Assembly: GCF_000003605.2 (NCBI RefSeq)
Contig: NW_003124900.1
Span: 94,925-140,235 of the forward strand
Length of the DNA stretch: 45,311 nucleotides
From: Saccoglossus kowalevskii
Taxonomy: Eukaryota > Hemichordata > Enteropneusta > Harrimaniidae
Direction of reading: 5' to 3'
The position numbers were made by a program, and so were the translations under genes. Shown here one piece after another: positions 8,858-20,065 of the stretch (the stretch's first letter is position 1; every line of letters starts with the position of its first letter). Below the pieces are notes generated by a model, which ran no database searches, was not told the DNA's origin, and worked only from the letters and a program-made list of their open reading frames with translations.

Positions 8858-11800
8858 CTGTGGAAAAAAAATGATAAAAAAAAATTAGAATATCAGTCAA
8901 AAATGCTTGTCAACTGTCAAGACAAGGAATATTTTAGGTAGTAAGACTGCATCATCTTATCAAAAAAATAAAGATTGTTATACACACACTTACAGGAGTG
9001 TATAACAGGATGAAATTCATATGTATATTCAGAAAATAGCAAGGGTAAATATAGAAGATAATGTTTGAAAAATCGATAACTGGGCATATAGAGATAATTT
9101 GAATGGTATGAATTGGGTGGTAATTTGGTTGGTAGACATTTTGTGGTAGTTTGGTTCAAAGGAATTTGATGGTAGACATTTAGTGGTAATTTGATTGGCA
9201 ACAATTTGATAGGAATTTGGTGGTAATTTGAAGGGCAGGAATTTGTTAGGAATTTGGTGGTAATTTGAAGGGCAGGAATTTGGTGTTAATTTGATTGGCA
9301 GAAATTTGATAGGAATTTGGTGGTAATTTGAAGGGCAGGAATTTGATAGGAATTTGGTGGTAATTTGAAGGGCAGGAATTTGGTGTTAATTTGATTGGCA
9401 GAAATTTGATAGAAATTTGGTGGTAATTTGAAGGGCAGGAATTTGGTGTTAATTTGATTGGCAGAAATTTGATAGGAATTTGGTGTTAATTTGATTGGCA
9501 GAAATTTGATAGGAATTTGGTGGTAATTTGAAGGGCAGGAATTTGGTGTTAATTTGATTGGCAGAAATTTGATAGGAATTTGGTGGTAATTTGAAGGGCA
9601 GGAATTTGGTGGTAATTTGATTGGCAGAAATTTGGTGGTAATTTGATTGGCAGACATTTGATGGGAATTTGGTGGTAATTTGAAGGGCAGGAATTTGGTG
9701 GTAATTTGATTGGCAGAAATTTGGTGGTAATTTGATTGGTGGTAATTTGAAGGGCAGGAATTTGGTGGGAATTTGGTGTTAATTTGAAGGGCAGGGATTT
9801 TGTGTTAATTTGATTGGCAGAAATTTGGTAGGAATTCGGTGGTAATTTGAAGGGCAGGAATTTGGTGTTAATTTGGTGGTGATTTAATTGGTAAGAATTT
9901 AGTTGATAGGATTTTGATAGAAATGTTGTCAAACTGATTGTGTAATTTAGTTCATATACATATGGTAGAAATGTCAGTGAATTGGTGTTAAGACAGTTGA
10001 CTTCATCTGTGTCTGTGATTCTATTCATATCAAGTACATGAATCAAAAGAAAAGTTGAAAAAAGAATAAACAAATAATAATAAAAGATTTTGATGCGAAA
10101 AGAAATTATTCAATTGCATGCAGAATTTTAACAAACAAATTAGTAAAAATAAGAGATACATGTTTTTGTAGTAAAAGAGAATGAGAGAACTTTTGAATCA
10201 CGAGAAGAATAATATTTGAATTGATATCATTTCACTTTCCTATCAAGTAATAATAAAGAAATTAAAGACAAATTTATAACAAATTTGTTGAAAGTTGGTA
10301 CCAAAATTTTGAAGGGAAAAATTTTCGGCATTCAAAAAATGAAGATTACAAAAGACATTTGGAAGGAATAATGTAGAAATGTCTTTTGCACTTCTTGTAA
10401 AGCCAAAATCTGCTTTTTCATGTTATTTTAAAACAGTCTGTGAATAAATTTTTACTAACTTCATGTTAATTTTGATTTTTTCTACTTTCTTGAAAAACTG
10501 TGAAATTATAGATATTCAGAAGTACTGATCAAAATGCATGCTGTTTATGAGTTGAAGAATTACTGGAGGAAAGAACAAACACACACTTGGTAGCCATAAG
10601 CAATGCACTACAAACAAGAATGCATAATGAAAGATATTTAAAAATATTGAAAAATAAATTCAAAACTTTGATGTAATACCTCCATGGAAAGGTAAATTGA
10701 CTGTGAGAATAAATTAAAAAACAAAAAAACAACAACAATTTTTGTTAAAATGCTTGTTCGAATAAACAGAACAAAAACATATGAGCAAAATAAAATAATG
10801 TTGGCAGAAAAATAAATAGCTCCCTCTAAATCCTAATGTTTTGTACTCTTGTTTTTATATAATGAAATGCACACAGGGTGTTGAATCTAAATAGCACCCT
10901 CTAAAGTCCTGTCTGTTCTTTTTGTTTTCATATGACAAATCTTTAAATGAACATTTTTTTAGGAGTTTCTTTTTTCATCACCAAAATTGTGAGTTATCAA
11001 AGTCAGTGTCTTGATTACAAACTATGAGACAGCACTTTTTATTAATACACCTACTTTTTTATCTATAATAAGTTTTTCTCTAAATAAAAGAATATGATTA
11101 TACAACTTATAGATTTTGGTCAAAAACTTGAATGTTGACAACTTATATAGAAATAAGTAGATGACAACGATGCTATTTATGCTATTTTGAGAAAGCAACA
11201 GTGGTGGTGTAAGACTATATCTACATTTTGTTGGTTCATTTACAGCCTACCTGTTTAGGTCAGTCTAGGTCTAAGCTGATCTAGGCCAAGGTCATGTCCA
11301 GCTCTAGATCTAGATTGGCCTAGATCTAGGGTGATCTATTTAGGTCTGTCTAGGTAAATAGGTCAAGTCCAGGTCTAAAGTTAAAGTCAAGATTGAGAAT
11401 TCAAGCATAACTTGGTGTTGGCTGGCAGTATATATTGCTTTAGTGTACATATCTATGCTAATTAACATTCATACTTACTAACAGTAAAAATATAAAAACA
11501 TATATTTATTACTGAAGATTAATATTGAAGAATGAAATGTTAAGATTGTGACCTCTGACCTCCCTTTAATGACCATATATTGAAATGAGCATGATAATAA
11601 AAAGTTGACTAAAATAATTATTAACATAATTAATAAACATAATTCAACATGTTGGTAAACTCAGCTGAGATCCAGCTCATTTCATGCATGAATCTTACTA
11701 CACCCCTACAAATATAATGTAACATTCCATGCAAAACATGCAGGCATATGTGCCACAAGCACACGAGTAGAGTGAAACCATTCTGTTAAAGTGGTGTTAA

Positions 11801-14800
11801 CTTACCGTATCTTCACTAGGTGGTGGCGTGGTCGTCTTCGCGGACACACCTGGTGGCATGCTGATTGGACTACCCATATAGTATCCAAGTGGAGATAACC
11901 CGCTACGATCAGTTGAACCAACTGTTGGCATAGTAACATGGATTGACGAGGCTTCCATTTCAGTGTAAGGGGTCTCATTACGGTCACTCTCAGATGGTTC
12001 ATGTCGTTGTGGACTTGGCACAGGGCCTGAGAGAAAATTTGATAAAAAGATTGAATACTATAATGATTTCAATAGATTTTGTTGATAACTTCATGGAAAC
12101 ATGATAGATACAGTCTTAGTATTTTGTTGACTGTGATAACATTTGATACTGGCAGTGATACAATGTTGTAGTTCATAGTAACTGCTGAAAGTCAGTCTAT
12201 AAACTATTTGCATATATGCCCTTATAAGAGGTGACTGTCAGTGAAATAGCTGTCAACTTGGCAAGTCAGTCAGCCCAACCTATCCACGGGGGCGGACATC
12301 CGGGCATTTTCTACCGCTTGGCAACCCTCGCGGTGAAAACAAAGACCAAAAACTCGCAGAAAACGGTACTTTGCGAAGGCTGTTGAGAGTCTCCTGAACA
12401 GTGTAACAAGATTAGCCCTACGTGTGTAACATATATGAATTTGGTTGTTTAGGATTACTTCAAAGTTGAGTTTGTGTTGTTTTCTCGAGTTTTCACCGGC
12501 TCCACCGGCGTTCCACAGCAGCGCGCACAAAGCCCATAGAAATACGTGGTACAGTGATGCGCGTCTTAGCAACGTAGAACGTCTGTGGCGTAGCTCCGCC
12601 CCCGAGGATAGAAAAATATCACAACTTGGCTTCCTACTTTTTCTAAATATAGCTGCCTACTCCAGAGCTTAGTAAAACCCCTATGACCAGTACGCAATTA
12701 AAGTGACCACTTACCCAGAGTCAGATCAGGCATGATGGTTCCTTTGTACATAAACGGCCGTGTTGGTCGCACTCCCGGTTCCAAAGGTGGAAGACATTTT
12801 GTCGATATTGAAGTTATCCTTGGGATAGTGTCCACTGAAATATAACAATATTAAAATATTAGCGTCACTTTCACCGCTCAGCTTCTTGTTTTATATGGGT
12901 CCCCTGCGACTTATGCGTAAAATACATTTGTTTGTTTACACAACTTCCGACTGGAGCTCATTTTTTAAATACATGATGCATTTAGGGAGTTCTTTTATAA
13001 ACTGGACCCAGTGCTGCATGGACAGTGTATCCATAAAAGTATGTATATCATAAATAATACTAATAATAAAGTACAGTACAAAATATACATGAGGTGATTA
13101 TTATTTTTCGACCGACTACAGAGCACTTTATTACCTGTGATAGTAGGAGTTTTCCTTCTAGGTGTCAGCAGATCTGTATATGCTGTTGACACTGGAGTAA
13201 GTTCTCTATCGTCGTAAGTCTGATCATCAATGTTAGCTGTGCTCACATGGCCGAGTACATGATCGTCCATGTAGTACAGCGCCCTCGGATGATAATGATC
13301 AGTTGCTTGTGGCTGATGCTTGACCCGGCTGTCAAGTAAGGTCAATTTCTTGTTTTGCAGAACGTGACCAGTCTGGACAGTAGGAGATGAGGGCTGGGCC
13401 GCTTCTATATCGTGGTGGAACTGCAGCTGTGGTAGTATCTTCTGTAAGATGGAGTGGATCTTTTCTTTGGAGAGTAGATCACTGAAATGAAGAGCACAGA
13501 GAGAAATAAGTACCAATAGTCCAAAACAAATTTACAATATCATATACAACATGTCATGTAATGTAAAAATGTACTAGCGACAGTTTTTGTAATATTCTGG
13601 CACTTTCGGAATATTGATGATTGCAAAGAATTCATTTTGGAAGTAGCATTTGTTATTATAAAAATTGTAGTACAAAGTGTTAGCATTGATTTGGTTGCGA
13701 AAGGCAATTAGTACTTTTCAAACAGCAAAACAAGTACTGAAAGAGTTTTAACAGCTTTCATGATATTAGGAAACAAAATGTATTTTAATACAATATATCT
13801 GCAAGTCTTTGCTAACTCACTTGTATTTGTAATATATTTTTTTGGTGTTTTTTTGCCATGAAACATCGCAAGTGAAAATGTTACTTTCTGATAACAAACA
13901 ATGCACCATGTATGCCATCTAATGTTTTTGTAATCACTGATTTTTACTATTTTGGTATTCAAAAAACTTGACGTTGACAAACTGAAAGTATTTATGAAAA
14001 AAGTGGCAAATTCTACATTTATGTTTGTAAAAAAACAAATACCATGAGATAAATATCGTCAACACACCTTTGTTTTGTATGCTGTAATACTTCAATAAGA
14101 ATATCTCGCGGCAAACTAAGAAGTTCGCTTAGTCTGGAAAAAATGAGATGATACGAATAAACATAATATAAAGAATACATGAACCATATATAAATAACAA
14201 GCAGCCTGCTGGCTGAGATAACTCCGCTGTTAGCAATGCACATTTCTATCAAAGAACTGAAGATATCATCACGAAATGAACAAATCTGAGCGAGGTCCAC
14301 ATGTAGTACCTATATATGTAATATCAAAGCAAGAAGTCAAAAATATCACTTTTTCCCCACAATGGCAAAAATATTCATCAAAATTAGAGAATTGAAGATA
14401 TCATCATGAAATGAACAAATCTAAGAGAGGACTTGTCACTTTTCACCAAAAATTACAAAAATATTCATCAAAATTAGATAATTGAAGATATCATCACGAA
14501 ATGAACAAATCTGAGCGAGGTCCACATGTAGTACCTATATAAGTAATATCAAAACAAGAAGTCGAAAATATCACTTTTTCCCCAAAATGACAAAAATATT
14601 CATCAAAATTAGAGATTTGAAGATATCATCATGAAATGAACAAATGTGAGAGAGGTCCACATGTAGTACCTATATAAATAATATCAAAACAAGAAGTCGA
14701 AAATATAACTTTTTCCCCAAAATGACAAAAATATTCATCAAAGTTAGAGAATTGAAGATATCATCATGAAATGTACAAATCTAAGAGAAGTCTACCCAAG

Positions 14801-17800
14801 GTACATATACACCAAGTATCAAAGCATTCAGGCTTGTTTTCAAGAAGCAGTCGAAAAAGTTAAACATTGACACGGACGACGACGGACAATCACTCATATG
14901 ATAAGCACGGCTAGACAAAGTCGACAGCGGAGCTAAAAAAATGAATTTCAACAATTTTATCCAATATTATGACATGCTATAAACATATGTAATAAAATGT
15001 CTAAAACCAAACACCTGTCTTTAAAAGACATGACATCACACCAACAAAACAAATACTAACAACACCAGTGACACATATGCCGCCCAATACCTTCACTCTC
15101 CATTTTAAAAAAGTATCAGTTCAATATCTAGTAAATATACATTTAGCTAGACAGTAACTTACCCGTCAGGCTCAATATTTTCTACAGGTCCTATCTCAAC
15201 CATCTGTATCTGTTGTGATGTTGACCGCTTGGCGCTAGTCCTCGGAGTGTACGGCTGGCCACCAGACGGGGTTTTACGAGACCGCCTACTACTCGGCTAC
15301 AGCAGAAGAAATGAAATATATACCGATAAATGTGTTTTCACTTCACAACAACATAACACCAACTACAATTTAATCCCATATTCACACTTTTTTTAAATTA
15401 TCTACTGCTTTATACTGATTTACATTACTCTCTGAGAAGTACTTTTTTTTTTATAATTAACGCTACTTTCAAGTTAGTGATGATTAAGAAAGTATTACAA
15501 GCTATACATGTATATAAGGCTTAAGTACAAATGACGATGTGCAACAACCGCATTGTCTCAGTCAGTACGGGAAAGGCTCATTCAAAATAACTATGTTGGT
15601 GTTTAACAGTACTGTATTTGCTCTATTAAAAAGCGCACCTCCAACGGAAGTGCATGACGTAAGCTGAAATGAGGTTCATGATGTATTAATTGAAGGAAGT
15701 ATAGTATTTTTTAAAACTTATGATGGAAACCTGGCACATTGATGATCATGGTGTTTATACGTAAGTGTGTATGCAAATAATAGTGGAAATACAGTACTAC
15801 TAATAATCTAAATAATGTTTGTTTTTAAAAAAAAAATCATTGAAGTATGTGGAGATTAAATAAGATGAGAACCAGTAGGTATAGTTGCACATAGCATTTG
15901 TATGTACTGTAAACTATTTCATTCTCATTTGTATTCACTATTTCCACCGGAGTGATGATTCAGAAAAATTCAAATCAATCATTAAATCAATATTTTTCTC
16001 TATGTTTCATGTGTAATTCTTTACAAATCAACAGATCCTTAAATACGACCCCTAAGATCACATGTCCTAGCACTTTCCGAGAATAATGCAGCAACAATTT
16101 CAAACATACCGGTACGTGTATCTCAGTTTTTTCAAACTGTTTTTGATATTCCATGACAACTACTTGCATATTATGACGAATAATACTTGAGATATTCTCC
16201 TTGATAGTAAAAGTACCAGGATGTGTGACCTTTAGAGGTCATGCATATTTTCAACGAGAATAAAGCAGCGCACAGTACTCAAAATGTACACACATGTATA
16301 GCCGCATAATTGACCAATTACTTATTAGCAGTGATGTCATAACTATATTATGCAAATGCAGTTTATTTCTAAACTAAATTTCTCATCTTAGAGTTTACAT
16401 TGGTGGTTCTTGTTGCGACTTACAAGACATCCGAACACTGGTGCGAACTAGTACGTGCATTGGGTGATCGGCATATGGAGAGAAGTAAAATTGAGGAAAA
16501 AAGTATTGTTATTATGATTATTATTTGACATTCATTGGAGGGGTTGGGGGTATTGTATGTGAAGCTGCATGGGTGTTTACAAATTACATTATGCATCATT
16601 TGCGAATACAGAACATTTTAATTTTGAAGCCAATTTTAATGGTGAGTTGGTAGACTTCTGTTCCAGGCAATTTCATAACCGTATTTGCTCTATTAGTATG
16701 TGCTTATGTAAACGACCACAATGTGTCTATGGCCAAAAGAAGTAATATTTAAATGATTGAGTTAACAGAATTGATGTTTTACATGCGCTTCTAACAGAGT
16801 AAATATGGTATGTATTTAACACATTTTGGAAAGAATTGATTTTATAATAGTTGTATTGTCAGCAAAACTTCGTGAAGCACTTTCAATTTTGAGTGACTTG
16901 GGTAAAAATCAAAATCTTGTTTTTCATGAGTTATACTACAGTAAATCCCATCATGCATTGCTGTTGAAATTCCGCCTAGTGTGTGCATGCTAAACAGAAC
17001 TATTAAACTTAGAAAGTATGTAAATTTGACGTCCAAAGTTTGCTACACAGGTGAAATAGTGATCATGGATAGTCGCGTAACCAGACTCACCATGGTCGGC
17101 CATCAAATGCAATGATCCTAACCGTGGTTGACCACGGCCAGAGTTACCAGATAACAGTAGAATCTTTTTTTCACTAGACATGTAGTTGTTTGTATGTTTT
17201 TGATTATTTCTTGTTGGCTGGTCTTGATCAAAATTTGGAAGTTGACTTTGCTCAAAAGTTGTAGTAGAATCAATTGTGTTATTAGCGGTGTTTATAATGT
17301 AACAAACTAAAGCGGAGAGGTCTTCACTCGCAAGAATCGACTCCTAAGCGACAACGCATGCTAAAAACACAAAGGCTCATGGGTAGATGCTTATTTTTAA
17401 ACAGTGACACACTATGATGACTTCCTCGCTTTAAGGTAGCAACTAGGAAGAGTGAGTTCTCGAAAATTAGGTTACTAAGCATGCTACTCAAGGATTGCAT
17501 TAGCATTTTTCGTGTAGCGAGTCCTGATGTCAAAACGAACTGCAACTGAAAATATATTCTGTGTACAAATAAGACCCATTTTTGTACTTAAGTAGGGGTC
17601 CCTCTCAATTTTGGGGGTCTAGGAAACAGGTTAACGCAATCCCTGCTAATATTACCTGACGACCAATTTTCGCTATTGTCGTTTTTGACTTTTCAGGCTA
17701 TTGAAAACACTGATTACACATACAAAAAAAAAGTCAGGAGAGACAACAGTGACATCCAATGTCTAGAACTATACATTGTTATACATTGTTATGGTAGCAT

Positions 17801-20065
17801 GTTTAGTAACCAGACAGAATATAAATTTAAAGTTTTATTAAATTAGTGCCTTACTTTTTTCTTGGGATGGTGCTGCATTTCTGAAGGGAGGAGATCTCCA
17901 CTGATGTTTTTAGCTTTTATTTGCCTGTTGCTTCGACTAGAGGTTCTAAAAAAAGCATTAATTACATAAATTAAATATAGTATTATTAGTACCCAGTTCA
18001 ACAGGCAAAGTGATCCAGCATTTACTGAACTGACAGCCTCATCATCAGCTTGTTCTCTAAGACTGACACAAAATTGTCACACAGAGATCCACTAGTCTCT
18101 ACAAGGGGAATTCCTGCAGATTCATTATGAGGTTTCAGGAGAGGTTGGACAGTTGTTACCTTCAACACCATTCTCCCATTTATTGATGGAGCTGGCAAAT
18201 GTAGTTTCCAAGTCAAGGAAGTTTATTGAGGGACTCAATATACTTCCTTGATATAAGGAGAACTTAATCACTGTATCAACGATAAATAATTCATCAATTT
18301 TGAAATTCAAATTGAACAGAAATGTGAACTTTAATATAACTTGTGAAATATCTTGGTTTTTCTGATCAATTTTTTTTTATGTGTTTTTCCAACTTTTTTC
18401 ACAACTGTTTCTGTCTTTTCCCAAGATTTAAATAGTTCTAACAACGTGAAGAGACAGTACAAGCTTTTATGGATAAAACAACAAAAATTATAAAAATATT
18501 TGTTTATGTAACTCACCTTGTACTTGCATCTTCTTTCTGTACTCTCCTCTGTACCTTTTTCTTGGCAGGACACCATACATAATACTGGGAAGCAACAAAC
18601 GTATCCGTCCAGTTTTTCCTCAGATCCTCCCAGTCGAACACTTCATGGACCTCAACCTTTTTGATAGAGGGGATGATGGGTTTCAGAGGGGGAGGGGCAC
18701 TCTGGGTGCTGCGATGACTTTCAGGTGCAGAGCTGGTAGGCGAAGTGGTTGGAGGAGGAGGATTGGGTGGCACAAGACTACATCAATTAAAAATAAAAGT
18801 ATTTCAATATCCAGCACTCACACTATTCATATTTAAATTGAGATTTGGAGTGCAATAAAGAAATTAAAACAAAAATAGAGGGCACAAATTTACTTGATGT
18901 TGAAGATTTAGAGCATTTTATCAGTTTCCATGCCAACAATAAAATAAATGACAACACACTTGTGATTATAATTCTAAGTTTTTTTGTTGTATTGTTCAAT
19001 ACATTTGAATACTTTGTATAAATACCCATGCATATCAATTTCGGAAAACAAATTGACATGCAACTGGGTGAAACCCACCTGTCCAAATTACGAATACTCG
19101 GCAGTGAGCTGCTTCTTCTGTGACTTTCTTTCAAGTGTCCATTACCTATAGAAGGATATCGATCTTTCTCACTGTAACCATAATCATCCAACATATTTCT
19201 CACTTTGAGTGTTGGTAGACCAAAATCTGTGGAAAAAAAGAAGATGAAGACACTGTTTGGGTCAATGTTCTGTGTACAGCCACAGATAATCCCTAGATTT
19301 GGTAATTATGGGAAATTCTCAGAATCAGAGCTACGTCACGCGCACCACTGTACCATGTATTTCTATGGGCTCTGCGTGAGCTGCTGTGGAACGCCAGTCA
19401 AACAGCTGGTGAAAACAGATAAAGTTGAGAAAATAGCACAAACTCAGCTATGAGACAATCCTGAACAACTAAATTTATATATGTTGCACATGTAAGAACA
19501 ATCTTATAGCCCAAGGTACACTTTTTTGAAAGTTTTCAACCATTTTTTTACCGGTTGTGGTTGCCAGGGAATGAAAATCCTGGGTCTTCGCCCTTGATTT
19601 TTGATTTGAAACACAAAAGTGTTTTTTTTGAAGAGATTTTTTCAAAACACATACAGCAGTTTCAATAGATTGCGCGATGCTGATATATGGGCAATATAAT
19701 CTGTTATCACCTGTGCGTTCACTTCAACCCCACCTACATTTGTAAAATCGTATTAATAATTAACTGTTACCACAAAAATCAAAACTTCTATTATTACAAA
19801 CAAATGAAAACTTTGTGTAACGTAAATTGATTATAATTACAAATTTAGGAAATACAATCTTACCATCGTCCTCATCGTCAAGGTGATAATCATTATCTGC
19901 CACAGCATGACTACGTCTGCTCGTATTGGCGACTGGTGTCAAGACTCTAGGAACATGCTTCTGAATTCGTCTATTTGAAGCCCAGCACTCGGGATGTTGA
20001 CATGAGGGTCCACATGACGTTTCATCTAGCTTATGCCGTATTGCGTAAGATGATGTTTTAGACAT
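7820..20065 (-). CDS. Ten-exon gene encoding an unrecognised 875-residue, largely disordered protein
   Basis: Exons, 5' to 3' on the minus strand: 20065-19864, 19226-19079, 18777-18517, 17945-17855, 15296-15163, 14133-14068, 13481-13135, 12834-12715, 12026-11806 and 8857-7820. Every intron has GT and AG ends, most donors being GTAAG or GTGAG, and intron phases (1,2,2,0,2,2,1,1,0) match on both sides. The joined length is 2628 bases with one terminal stop. The start ATG (20065) follows an in-frame TGA by 12 bases; CAG directly before AATG could also be an acceptor for a 5' UTR exon. The N-terminus has a short Cys/His cluster (C-x3-C-x3-C spacing), then a Ser/Arg patch, Pro-rich tracts, a W/Y-rich segment in exon 3, basic stretches in exons 4-5, two leucine-rich amphipathic helices in exons 6-7 and a long acidic tail. 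No signal peptide or membrane span. I recognise no family; an intracellular scaffold is possible but is a guess. Confidence 0.9.
9098..9905. repeat. Composite minisatellite in intron 9
   Basis: It is made of shuffled modules about 25-26 bases long, GGTGGTAATTTGAAGGGCAG and GGTGTTAATTTGATTGGCAG, plus an 11-base spacer-like AATTTGATAGG. The higher-order period is about 60-65 bases. Modules are nearly identical in the middle (9290-9880) and more diverged at the left end. On the minus strand, the sense strand of the host gene, it stays open for up to 174 codons (NQITTKFLPIKLPPN-type repeats). There is no splice-site or composition evidence that it is translated. Confidence 0.9.
11240..11365. repeat. 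Degenerate CTAGATC/TAGGTC-rich patch
   Basis: Some 120 bases are packed with TCTAGGTC, GATCTAGG, CTAGATCTAGATTGG and AGGTCAAG-type words, many of them self-complementary around CTAG. It is a cryptically simple sequence inside intron 9 with no regular period. Confidence 0.45.
12260..12690 (-). repeat. GC-richer dispersed repeat in intron 8, inverted partner of 19315-19600
   Basis: Read on the minus strand, this stretch matches plus-strand 19315-19600 at roughly 75-80% over about 180 bases. Shared words include ATTTCTATGGGCT, GCTGCTGTGGAACGCC, GGTGAAAAC and AATTCATATATGTT (one mismatch). It is noticeably richer in G+C than the intron around it. A 100-codon minus-strand frame (12572-12270) comes from this repeat and is not considered a gene. 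The similarity implies two insertions of one unnamed repeat family. Confidence 0.7.
13135..13481 (-). CDS. Exon 7 of the ten-exon gene
   Basis: The acceptor TTCATTTCAG (phase 2) joins it to the 66-base exon 6 (14133-14068). The donor ACAG|GTAATA leaves phase 1. Across the junction, exon 6 (LSELLSLPRDILIEVLQHTK) and the start of exon 7 (LLSKEKIHSILQKILPQL) give two leucine-rich amphipathic helices, the most ordered-looking part of the protein and the best candidate for a binding module. The remainder is polar, with a TPxxTAYTDLLTPRRKTPT segment that suggests proline-directed phosphorylation sites. Confidence 0.85.
14240..14815. repeat. Tandem array, 135-bp period with one 90-bp unit, in intron 5
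   Basis: The phrase GAAGATATCATCA recurs at 14259, 14394, 14484, 14619 and 14754, that is spacings of 135, 90, 135 and 135. The short unit lacks 45 bases, a third of the period. Units also share ACAAATCTGAGCGAGGTCCA, ATGTAGTACCTATATA and CAAAAATATTCATCAAA. It lies between exons 5 and 6 of the ten-exon gene. Confidence 0.9.
14816..14942 (+). repeat. SINE-like tail adjoining the 135-bp array
   Basis: Directly after the array comes CACGGACGACGACGGACAAT, then GACAAAGTCGACAGCGGAGC and a terminal CTAAAAAA. The GACGGAC-rich block ending in AGCTAAAAA recalls the terminal part of abundant interspersed repeats of marine invertebrates (from memory, unverified). The 135-bp array may have expanded within such an element. 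A related TTTTTAGCTCCTGTGTGC end is visible near 25550 on the opposite strand. Confidence 0.45.
15608..15798. mobile_element. Short MITE-like element with 12-bp AGTACTGTATTT ends (intron 4)
   Basis: AGTACTGTATTT at 15608-15619 has its exact reverse complement at 15787-15798. The left sub-terminal sequence TATTTGCTCTATTA recurs at about 16683 next to CCG. There is no coding capacity. The 12-bp match could in part be chance, so the call is moderate. Confidence 0.5.
15799..17307. other. Remainder of intron 4 of the ten-exon gene
   Basis: About 1.5 kb between the two MITE-like elements of intron 4. Short minus-strand frames of 60-64 codons (15987-16169, 16842-17181) have no domain and no matching splice phases with the flanking exons. 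Nothing else was seen. Confidence 0.55.
17308..17434. mobile_element. TTAA-type MITE, shorter copy (intron 4)
   Basis: The ends read CTAAAGCGGAGAGG and, inverted, CCTTAAAGCGAGG. The interior CTCATGGGTAGATGCTTATT is the reverse complement of a block in the element at 37243-37407 (AAGCGTCTACCCATGAGCC), and both share a TTTTTAGC-x-TGCGTTGT-like segment. The right end abuts TTAA and the left end has a mutated TTAG. Confidence 0.65.
18000..18310 (-). other. Intron 3 segment with coding-like text and a strong hairpin
   Basis: Two overlapping minus-strand frames (64 and 61 codons) share shifted text around a SINGRMVLK / SINKWENGV sequence, as if a once-coding retroelement piece had been frameshifted. 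I cannot assign a family. An 18-bp stem with one mismatch and a 3-base loop lies at 18213-18251 (TCAAGGAAGT...ACTTCCTTGA). The stretch sits between exons 3 and 4 and is not part of the spliced model. Confidence 0.3.
18517..18777 (-). CDS. Exon 3 of the ten-exon gene: Pro-rich plus aromatic segment
   Basis: The acceptor GATGTAG and donor ACAAG|GTGAGT both fall in phase 2. The exon encodes a proline-rich start (VPPNPPPPTTSPTSS), a PPPLKPIIP motif, then an aromatic segment (HEVFDWEDLRKNW followed by QYYVWCPAKKK) that looks folded and is probably the best query for homology searches. It ends in a basic KKKVQRR stretch. Confidence 0.85.
19315..19600 (+). repeat. Dispersed repeat in intron 1, inverted partner of 12260-12690
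   Basis: It contains ATTTCTATGGGCTCTGCG, GCTGCTGTGGAACGCC, GGTGAAAAC and ATTTATATATGTTGCACA, matching the reverse complement of 12430-12600 in the same order, with a gap near 19333. Both copies lie inside introns of the same transcript in opposite orientation, flanking exons 2-8. Confidence 0.7.

Larger units (their letters stand above)
8858..11805 (-). other. Intron 9 (2.9 kb) of the ten-exon gene
   Basis: It is bounded by donor GTAAGTTAAC at 11805 and acceptor CCACAG at 8858. It contains a large minisatellite at 9098-9905, a weak 75-bp direct duplication at 10814-10960 (AAATAGC-x-CCCTCTAAA repeated) and a degenerate CTAG/GGTC-rich patch at 11240-11360. No exon-like sequence was found in the remainder. 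Confidence 0.75.

Noticed and set aside
9286-10073. 123- and 174-codon minus-strand frames as a repeat protein gene
   Set aside because: They are produced by the minisatellite modules and lie inside intron 9. Neither has splice sites in phase with the flanking exons.
12270-12672. 100-codon minus-strand and 75-codon plus-strand frames
   Set aside because: They fall within a dispersed repeat that recurs inverted at 19315-19600, where the frames are not conserved.
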